DNA of 64,000 nt from contig JAJDTM010000055.1 in NCBI GenBank assembly GCA_022827185.1, forward strand, positions 95,247-159,246, read 5' to 3'. Source of the stretch: Candidatus Poribacteria bacterium. Lineage in GTDB: Bacteria > Poribacteria > WGA-4E > WGA-3G. Positions 50,795 to 57,139 of this stretch are shown in pieces. A model generated the notes under the pieces. It was not told the DNA's origin, searched no databases, and was given only the letters and a program-made list of their open reading frames with translations. Both the position numbers and the translations under genes were made by a program. Numbering within the stretch: the first letter of the stretch is position 1; each line of letters starts with the position of its first letter.

Positions 50795-50833
50795 ATATTC
50801 AGTGTTGCTCTCTTTCGGAGCAACACTGAATAT
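50795..50833 (+). terminator. 16-bp perfect stem-loop between 50518 and 50850
   Basis: ATATTCAGTGTTGCTC, 7-nt loop TCTTTCG, exact complement. No T-run follows and the next gene starts 16 bp later, so partial termination or mRNA stabilisation is more likely than full stop. Confidence 0.6.
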
Positions 50834-50849
50834 ACAGGAGTTTACAACA

Positions 50850-51914
50850 ATGAAGATAAGACTGTTTTATAGCATTAGCATTCTCGCCATCGTTCTCGGA
50901 CTCTGTGCAATCGGATGGATAGTGTTCCAACCGAAACAGATGGAACCCATCGTCACGTACAGAACCACTACACCTGAAACGCGTACTGCGGCAGTACCGA
51001 AATCTGCTGAGGAAATATATGAAGAAACGCTCAGAGAAAGAGCAGCGCGTGATATAGAATACATACTTGAGAGCGGAACCGATGATTCCGATATGAAAGC
51101 ACTGAAAAAAGCCATGCAATCCCCAGAATATCTGGAATACAAGCGAAAACAGGATGCGATCTTTCCGGGATTTAATCTTGTGCTGTGGTGGGACTTCCTG
51201 GAATCGCAAGGCATTAAATCTTCTGCGAGAGAACTACAAGAAAAAAACTTCCGTGAAAGTTTTCCCACCGGCGACTACGCCGATTATGAACCCATGATGC
51301 GAAAAGAACTCGCCGAACTTTTCCTTGAGTTGGATTTCCAGCCGGATGTGACGGATGCACAAACTGCACGCGAATATACGCTTGCCGTCCTAAGCCAGTT
51401 TAGAAGCGATTGGGGCAATAAGGTGTGGATGCGTGGATATTTCAACGGATACGACGGTGATGTCGCTTGGGCCGACAATATCCGACAGAACGCCGCAGAC
51501 ATTGTTGTTGAATTAACACCAGTGGATAACGACCCATCACCACCACCCACCGAATCAACCTTCACGCTAAACACAGCGGATGTCGAGGAAGAAATCGGTG
51601 ATACCGCATCGCTACCTAACACAAACACTGAGGTATTATCCGCACCTATGGACTTGCCAGAAGTGCCGCAAACTATCCAAGAAGCTGAAGCAGAACTTGT
51701 GAAACAACACATCTCGGATATATCTGGATTGCCAACCGAGGCGCAGTTTCGGAACACACTGCATCAGCACTTTTCACCCGAACGCCTAAACCGTGCTATG
51801 GCGACCTTGAACCGATACGGTCCCAAAGAAGGACTTCGCCAGCTTAAGGAATCTGATCCTGAAGTCGCTACACGTTTTGAACGTCTCATTCAACCCGACA
51901 AGGAGCGTGATTGA
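50850..51914 (+). CDS. Membrane-anchored protein of unknown function
   Basis: 354 residues from ATG 50850, with ACAGGAG 9 bp upstream. An N-terminal membrane anchor (5-27) is followed by an extracytoplasmic mostly helical region with Asp/Glu-rich segments (EEIYEETLRERAARDIEYI; MRKELAELFLELDFQP). A Ser/Thr/Pro-rich linker lies near 230-275 (PSPPPTESTFTLN). A C-terminal helix ends in ATRFERLIQPDKERD. Not recognised. The next gene starts 1 bp after its stop, indicating an operon with translational coupling. Confidence 0.6.
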   Translation: MKIRLFYSISILAIVLGLCAIGWIVFQPKQMEPIVTYRTTTPETRTAAVPKSAEEIYEETLRERAARDIEYILESGTDDSDMKALKKAMQSPEYLEYKRKQDAIFPGFNLVLWWDFLESQGIKSSARELQEKNFRESFPTGDYADYEPMMRKELAELFLELDFQPDVTDAQTAREYTLAVLSQFRSDWGNKVWMRGYFNGYDGDVAWADNIRQNAADIVVELTPVDNDPSPPPTESTFTLNTADVEEEIGDTASLPNTNTEVLSAPMDLPEVPQTIQEAEAELVKQHISDISGLPTEAQFRNTLHQHFSPERLNRAMATLNRYGPKEGLRQLKESDPEVATRFERLIQPDKERD

Positions 51915-51915
51915 A

Positions 51916-52224
51916 ATGAAAGATACCCACGTCTTCTATGGCATCTGTATCATCGCTGTCCTCGCAATTGCTGCGGTCGGCATCGGATACGCTACCGATA
52001 TGCTGCCACTGCATAAACAACCTGTCAACACAACAGTGTCCGCTACAATTAACGCTACACAGTCAGACCCGGAGACCGCGCAGGCACCCAAAAGTGTCAG
52101 GGCACTAAAAAAGAAAAACTGTGGCTGCTGCGCAGAACGCAAGGCAAAATACGAAGCGATGATAAAAAAGCGTCGTGAACGCCAAAAGACTGCCGCTACA
52201 GCACAGCAAATGGCATCAAAGTAA
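51916..52224 (+). CDS. Single-helix protein with CGCC motif
   Basis: 102 residues. A membrane helix (6-26) is followed by a Thr/Ala-rich stretch and then KKKNCGCCAERKAKYEAMI, a short Cys cluster in a strongly basic region. The C-terminus is helical and basic (KKRRERQKTAATAQQM). The Cys cluster could bind metal or form disulfides; no family recognised. It lies within the operon between 50850 and 52240. Confidence 0.55.
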   Translation: MKDTHVFYGICIIAVLAIAAVGIGYATDMLPLHKQPVNTTVSATINATQSDPETAQAPKSVRALKKKNCGCCAERKAKYEAMIKKRRERQKTAATAQQMASK

Positions 52225-52239
52225 AGCGGAGCGGACCTG

Positions 52240-53040
52240 ATGAAAACTATAATATCTTTTTATTTTCTCGTCTCATTCGTTTGGGGTCTATTTTCTATTG
52301 ACACATCGCCAGAATATAGGCACGAGGATCGAGAACTCACAGAACTTGAGAGACAGACAGTCGCGCTGTTGAAAAAGAAATTCGACTGCCCGTTATTAGA
52401 CAGGGAACTAAAGACACTCCGAGCACTTTCCGATAGCGACGAATATGTCAACTTCCTCTCAAAAAAGTACCCCGAACAGGCACCCTTTACGACGTTTCAG
52501 GATTGCTTTTACAAAATCCCACCCCCCAACAAAGAACTCTACTTTGATGTCTTCTTTAAGAAACAACTTGATGTTCAAAGGATAGAAGATGTTGGAGATG
52601 ACGAGTGGTTCATCGCTTATGCCTACATGGCAGCTTATTGGACGCTGGGTGCTTATGAACGCGGTGGTGATCAGTCGCCTGTTCAACGCCTCAATAGTTG
52701 TTACCGCATCGGTCAATACATCCTCGCGAAAACCCCAGAAGGCAGAGAATTCCTCTATCGCCGACTCGGCATTGACCCAACCACCAAGCATGTACCCTGG
52801 TTGCTCATATTGGATACTTTTGAACCCCTTCTCTGGTTAGCAACGCCGGTTAGAGAAGAAGATGGACGCTGGATAAAAAGTCTGTTTGACAAGTATGGAC
52901 AATATGATGGAATGTTACGCCTCGCTGTTCAAGATCCAATGCTATTGGACAGGATCCTCTACACCTTTTCAACCGACACAACCTTTCTCAGATGGCTCTA
53001 CGATCCTATTGATGTAGACGGGACGTTGCGTAAACGGTAA
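52240..53040 (+). CDS. Exported helical protein of unknown function
   Basis: 266 residues. A short signal peptide (1-19, SFYFLVSFVWGLFS) precedes a mostly helical, Tyr/Trp-rich domain (WFIAYAYMAAYWTLGAYERGG; LYRRLGIDPTTKHVPWLL). Two Cys (around 51 and 88) could pair. Not recognised. It starts 15 bp after the CGCC protein and ends 4 bp before the STT3-like gene, so it belongs to the same operon and may be a substrate or accessory of that enzyme (inference). Confidence 0.6.
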   Translation: MKTIISFYFLVSFVWGLFSIDTSPEYRHEDRELTELERQTVALLKKKFDCPLLDRELKTLRALSDSDEYVNFLSKKYPEQAPFTTFQDCFYKIPPPNKELYFDVFFKKQLDVQRIEDVGDDEWFIAYAYMAAYWTLGAYERGGDQSPVQRLNSCYRIGQYILAKTPEGREFLYRRLGIDPTTKHVPWLLILDTFEPLLWLATPVREEDGRWIKSLFDKYGQYDGMLRLAVQDPMLLDRILYTFSTDTTFLRWLYDPIDVDGTLRKR

Positions 53041-53044
53041 TTTC

Positions 53045-55042
53045 ATGGAGATACGAACACTCGGCACGATTGCCCTTTTTATCGTCGTTTTGTTTGGCTC
53101 TTTTTTAATCCGTATTCAAAGTTCAGCTAAAATCCCGTCAGGGCAGCTGACCGACCCCGATGGCTATTTTTACTATTGGCAGGCGCAACTCATTTCCGAA
53201 AACGGACAACTCCCCGCACGCGATATGCGCCGCTGGTTACCCATCGGTAGAGATTTAGGGCAAACCCTAAATCTCTACCCCTATGTCCTCGCATACACAC
53301 ACAAAGTACTCTCGTCCGTATTTCCAAACATCTCACTTTATCACGTTGTTTTCTACATGCCCGTTATCTGTTTTTGTATCGGACTCGGCGCGCTCTATCT
53401 TTTTCTTGCGCATGCCTTTGACCTGCGTGTTGCTGGTATCGTGGGAATCTTTTTAGCAACCCTCCCAGCCAGCATTGAACGCAGCAGCACGGGACTTGGA
53501 GATAGGGACAGCTGGTGCCTCATGCTCGGTATACTTGCCATCATAACCTATCTCGCATCTTTGATAGTACAATCCCCAAAATCACGCATGAGGTGGATAC
53601 TCGCAAGCGGGGTTATTGTATTTCTGGGGGGTATCAGTTGGGAAGGCTTCGGCATTTTTTTAAGCATTATTCTTTGTGTTGAGATATGGCGGTTTATCAC
53701 CTCAGAAACAGAAACAGACCTAAAGTATTATCTAATATGGGTCTGTACCTTCGTTCCGACACTTTACATCGCATCACCCGCCTATCGAGATGGATACGGT
53801 TTCGCAGAACACCTCTTCGCATTTATGCTGGTGCCACCACTCGTGCTTTTAGGAATGCGTATACTCCGATACATCTTGATGACAAAGATGCCTTGGCCAG
53901 AGAAATTCAAACCGTCCTCCCGGACCCTCGCGCTCGGCTTGACACTCGCCAGCATCGCACTCGCAATAGGATATGTGTTAATACAACGCGGCACCTTTGC
54001 CAGTACCACTGTTCCGTTGAGTCAAAATGAATTGATGAAAACCGTAGCAGAACTTAAAAACCCTTTTCTCGAATATTGGATGTTCCGCTACGGCAGCGTT
54101 TTTGTTTTGGGGTACTTCGGCATTGTCATGGCAGCCATCCGCTTTTGGAAAGTGCAGGGTGTGCTGTTTGCCGCACCACTAACACTGTTTGCAATCACCA
54201 CATTTTATCGGAGTCGGCTTGATAGTTTATGGGGCGCAGCAACAGGCAATCTGCTCTTTAGTGTCGCTATTGGCACCTGCGCCATCGGGTTTATTGTGCT
54301 TGCTTGGCGCAGGCAAAGTACACCTAAAAATGAACCGATCTATCTCGCTTTCGCTATATGGTTCCTTTTCTGGTGCGCGCTTGCACGTGACGCGAAACGC
54401 TATGACTTCTTTATTGGCTTGTCTGTCGCTTTTTTTGCCGCAGACCTTATCTGTTTCCTTGCCGATTTTTACGGCAATCAAGTCGAAAAACGCCTGCCAC
54501 AACGCTTACTAAAGACCGCTATTACCACGATTATGCTCGGGATTATACTTTTCTGGACACCTACCGGCGGACACGCAACCCGCACCCTACTTGCCGCTAC
54601 CCATTTCCGACGTGCGATACCCGGAAATACCGCGGAAGCACGCGCTTTTGGCTGGATGAAAAGTAATCTGCCAGATACTGCTGTCGTCGCCGCAAACTGG
54701 AGTTTCGGGAGTCTACTCAATGTCCTGTCCAATGTCAAAACTATCGTTGATCAGGATCATTTTATACAACACTGGATATACCTCTATGATCAGCATGTCT
54801 ACTTTGCTAAATCCGAGCGCGAGGTTTTAGAGTTCCTAAAGACACACGATGCCACGCATATCATGCTAACGACAGAGAGAGAACCATCAAATACGTTCCT
54901 GCACGGGCGATTAAGCGATGCGTTTGCTCCTGTCTATCCCACGGAAAACTTTCCAGAAGCAGCGGTTAAGGTGTGGGAGATTCACTACGCGCCCGACATC
55001 CAGTCGAATCCCAAATATCTTTCAACAACTCCAGAGAAGTAA
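53045..55042 (+). CDS. STT3/AglB/PglB-like oligosaccharyltransferase
   Basis: 665 residues with about 12-13 membrane helices and a soluble C-terminal domain from ~530. The first extracytoplasmic loop has the metal-binding Asp motif TDPDGYFYYWQAQ (~35-47), and the second has TGLGDRDSWCLML (~149-161), as in STT3-type GT-C enzymes. The acceptor-binding WWDYG motif is replaced by VAANWSFGSLLN near residue 548, followed by VDQDHF. Known: STT3 proteins transfer lipid-linked glycans to Asn in proteins. The changed WWDYG suggests a different acceptor sequon or loss of function (inference). It is the last gene of the sigma-54-controlled operon. A perfect palindrome at 53246 encodes part of its first loop. 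Confidence 0.75.
   Translation: MEIRTLGTIALFIVVLFGSFLIRIQSSAKIPSGQLTDPDGYFYYWQAQLISENGQLPARDMRRWLPIGRDLGQTLNLYPYVLAYTHKVLSSVFPNISLYHVVFYMPVICFCIGLGALYLFLAHAFDLRVAGIVGIFLATLPASIERSSTGLGDRDSWCLMLGILAIITYLASLIVQSPKSRMRWILASGVIVFLGGISWEGFGIFLSIILCVEIWRFITSETETDLKYYLIWVCTFVPTLYIASPAYRDGYGFAEHLFAFMLVPPLVLLGMRILRYILMTKMPWPEKFKPSSRTLALGLTLASIALAIGYVLIQRGTFASTTVPLSQNELMKTVAELKNPFLEYWMFRYGSVFVLGYFGIVMAAIRFWKVQGVLFAAPLTLFAITTFYRSRLDSLWGAATGNLLFSVAIGTCAIGFIVLAWRRQSTPKNEPIYLAFAIWFLFWCALARDAKRYDFFIGLSVAFFAADLICFLADFYGNQVEKRLPQRLLKTAITTIMLGIILFWTPTGGHATRTLLAATHFRRAIPGNTAEARAFGWMKSNLPDTAVVAANWSFGSLLNVLSNVKTIVDQDHFIQHWIYLYDQHVYFAKSEREVLEFLKTHDATHIMLTTEREPSNTFLHGRLSDAFAPVYPTENFPEAAVKVWEIHYAPDIQSNPKYLSTTPEK
53246..53279. 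repeat. 34-bp perfect palindrome inside the STT3-like coding sequence
   Basis: GGTAGAGATTTAGGG, CAAA, then the exact complement. It encodes GRDLGQTLNLY in frame. Perfect 15-bp arms in a coding region are unlikely by chance and suggest a dispersed repeat absorbed into the gene. Confidence 0.85.
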
Positions 55043-55063
55043 GCAGACAGATCTATTATCTTT

Positions 55064-55216
55064 AGAACTTACGCACTGCTTCTTAAAGTCCCCCTGATAA
55101 GGGGCGGTGAATGCCCATAAGGCATTCATACCGTTGATTCTGATTCTTTAGGGGGGTAAAGCACGGGAAATACCGCCTTTACGTCCAAATGTCCAATATT
55201 GGTTCGCGTAAGCCCT
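55064..55216. repeat. MITE-like element, complete
   Basis: 153 bp from AGAACTTACGCA to CGCGTAAGCCCT (terminal inverted repeats), with the AAAGTCCCCCTGATAAGGGG module, the GAATGCC/GGCATTC hairpin and the CCAAATGTCCAATATT tail shared with 45093-45109. Confidence 0.75.
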
Positions 55217-55314
55217 GATCTTTACAAAAGGGATCCGCGCTTCTGATGACTGGTTTTTTGACATACGCCCCACTAAAAAATCAAATATTTTACGCCGAAC
55301 GCATATTTTTTTAT

Positions 55315-55347
55315 TTTTATGCAACCTTCCGTCTCAATATACGCGTT
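55315..55347 (+). promoter_or_regulatory. ECF-type promoter motif, copy 2 (activator gene)
   Basis: TTTTATGCAAC, 16 bp, CGCGTT. It lies ~175 bp upstream of the sigma-54 activator start. The similarity to copy 1 extends through CCTT and CGTCTCA in the spacer. Confidence 0.7.
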
Positions 55348-55443
55348 ATAGTAATATGAACCCTCTCTTTTTATTTTTTCGAGGCGTTGCATGAAAGAAG
55401 TCTATTAGTGATTAAGTGGAGTTAGTTTTCGTGGAGATTGTTA

Positions 55444-55548
55444 ATGAACCCGCGTGTTCCACCACAAAAACTACGACAAAATAACGGCGGATCCCTAACG
55501 ACTGAAGGAAAAGGTGAGATTAATGATTCACAGAACGAGAGATGGTAA
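55444..55548 (+). CDS. Possible leader peptide overlapping the activator start
   Basis: 34 codons with GTGGAGA 8 bp upstream; it begins MNPRVPPQKLRQNNGG and is hydrophilic. Its end overlaps the first 26 bp of the activator gene in another frame, so translation could couple or block activator synthesis. There is no homology support. Confidence 0.3.
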   Translation: MNPRVPPQKLRQNNGGSLTTEGKGEINDSQNERW

Positions 55549-56827
55549 ACCCTATGATAAAGCAAGCGTTTTTATTCTCGGTAATGTGTCTAATGATACG
55601 TTAAGAAATTTGGAAAATCTTCTTGAAAAAAACGGTTATGATGCTGCTATCGTGGTAGAAGATAGGGCTGCACAACTCGCGAATGCTGATGCCGAGACAG
55701 TTTTACCGGTTTCTGAGAACGGAAATGGTCACCCGATGCCACAGCGGATGGAAGAAGCACGCCAAACTAAAGAAGTAGGAACCTTGAAACTTACAAATTC
55801 TCGTCCGATGTCAAGAAGCGAATTACACGGCAATTACGCCGGGATTATTGGAAGAAGCCAGCGGATTATTGAAATTCTCCGACAAATTGATAGGGTCGCG
55901 AACACAACGGCGAAGGTACTGATTTGTGGGGAAACCGGGACCGGAAAAGAATTGATCGCACAAGCTTTACACCAAAACAGTGAGCGTTCAGAGAATGAAA
56001 TGGTTTCCCTTAATTGTGCAGCCATTCCTGGACCATTGCTCGAAAGCGAACTGTTTGGACATGAAAGAGGCGCCTTTACCGGGGCAAGGACACAACACAT
56101 CGGCAAATTTGAAAGAGCGCACAACAATACGTTGTTCCTTGATGAAATCGGGGATATGCCCCTATCCTTGCAGGTAAAACTATTACGGGCTGTTGAAACC
56201 AGCAAGATTGAACGCCTCGGTGGCACAAAACCTATACCCGTGGACATCCGAATTATAGCGGCGACACACGCTAACCTCGCACAAGCTGTCGAAAATGGCA
56301 CTTTTCGTAAGGACCTCTATTATCGATTAAATGCCGTCTCTATTTTTCTGCCACCATTACGTGAACGGCAGGAAGACATCCGTGTGTTGGCAGAACATTT
56401 TGTAGAGAAACATTGCGATACCTACGCCCAAACGGGACGGAAAATACTACCCGAAACGTTTATATGCCTTCAAAACTATCCCTGGCCCGGCAATGTACGA
56501 GAATTGGAAAATGTCCTGATCCATGCCCTCCTTTTTGCTGACGGCAACGGCATACTACCGACGGACTTGCCCGAAGAAGTTCTTGCGTTTCAAAAACCAC
56601 GGGTCAGTGTGCCTGAAGAAATGCGTATGCCTGAAAACCGAAACACAATGACTGTTCCGCTCGGCGCGAGCCTTAAAGCCGTCGAAGAAGCCCTCATTCG
56701 TGATACTTTAGCATGGCAGGGCGGTAATCGAACAAAGACAGCCGAAATATTAGGTATAAGCCTCCGAACCTTACAAAATAGGTTGAAAGATTATAAAATA
56801 TCAGAGGATATTCCCTCTGTTTCGTAG
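55523..56827 (+). CDS. Sigma-54-dependent transcriptional activator (Fis family), degenerate receiver
   Basis: 434 residues from ATG 55523, with AAGGTGAG upstream; a GTG at 55514 is also in frame. The AAA+ domain is complete: GETGTGKE (136-143, Walker A), GAFTGA (183-188, sigma-54 contact) and LFLDEIGD (204-211, Walker B). The C-terminus has a Fis-type helix-turn-helix (NRTKTAEILGISLRTLQNRL). Residues ~14-50 (SVFILGNVSNDTLRNLENLL) resemble the first half of a receiver but lack the phospho-acceptor Asp, so phosphorylation control is unlikely. It probably drives the three sigma-54 promoters in this island (inference) and is itself preceded by an ECF-type motif. Confidence 0.88.
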   Translation: MIHRTRDGKPYDKASVFILGNVSNDTLRNLENLLEKNGYDAAIVVEDRAAQLANADAETVLPVSENGNGHPMPQRMEEARQTKEVGTLKLTNSRPMSRSELHGNYAGIIGRSQRIIEILRQIDRVANTTAKVLICGETGTGKELIAQALHQNSERSENEMVSLNCAAIPGPLLESELFGHERGAFTGARTQHIGKFERAHNNTLFLDEIGDMPLSLQVKLLRAVETSKIERLGGTKPIPVDIRIIAATHANLAQAVENGTFRKDLYYRLNAVSIFLPPLRERQEDIRVLAEHFVEKHCDTYAQTGRKILPETFICLQNYPWPGNVRELENVLIHALLFADGNGILPTDLPEEVLAFQKPRVSVPEEMRMPENRNTMTVPLGASLKAVEEALIRDTLAWQGGNRTKTAEILGISLRTLQNRLKDYKISEDIPSVS

Positions 56828-57028
56828 GGCAACTTCCCGCCACGCACCTTTTCTGTCCGCCGTGTCTTTTGCTGCTTAGGTTTTCAGCCGCTTTCTTACC
56901 TTATTATAGTAAAATCCGAAAATAAGTTTACACTTGTAGCATAGGGTGTTGGTTTCCTGTGCCAAGTCGTTATAAGTTAACTTGCTTGTGGCAGTCCAGT
57001 TCGTTGTAGCTGCCCACAAACCCTCTTA

Positions 57029-57056
57029 ACTGAAAACTGAAAACTGAAAACTAAAA
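57029..57056. repeat. Heptamer array (AACTGAA)x3-AACTAAA
   Basis: Four 7-bp units ending 5 bp before an ECF-type motif. The same arrangement recurs at 60273. CCCACAA lies upstream, as in other copies. The rest of 56828-57028 shows no gene. Confidence 0.7.
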
Positions 57057-57061
57057 TTGCA

Positions 57062-57094
57062 TTTTATGCACCATTTTAACCTCCAAAGTGCGTT
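57062..57094 (+). promoter_or_regulatory. ECF-type promoter motif, copy 3
   Basis: TTTTATGCACC, 16 bp, TGCGTT; one base differs from the AAC of the other copies. Located 46 bp before the ATG at 57140. Confidence 0.65.
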
Positions 57095-57139
57095 ATTATA
57101 TAATGAAGCCTTATTTATTATTTTTTCGGAGGGAGACAG

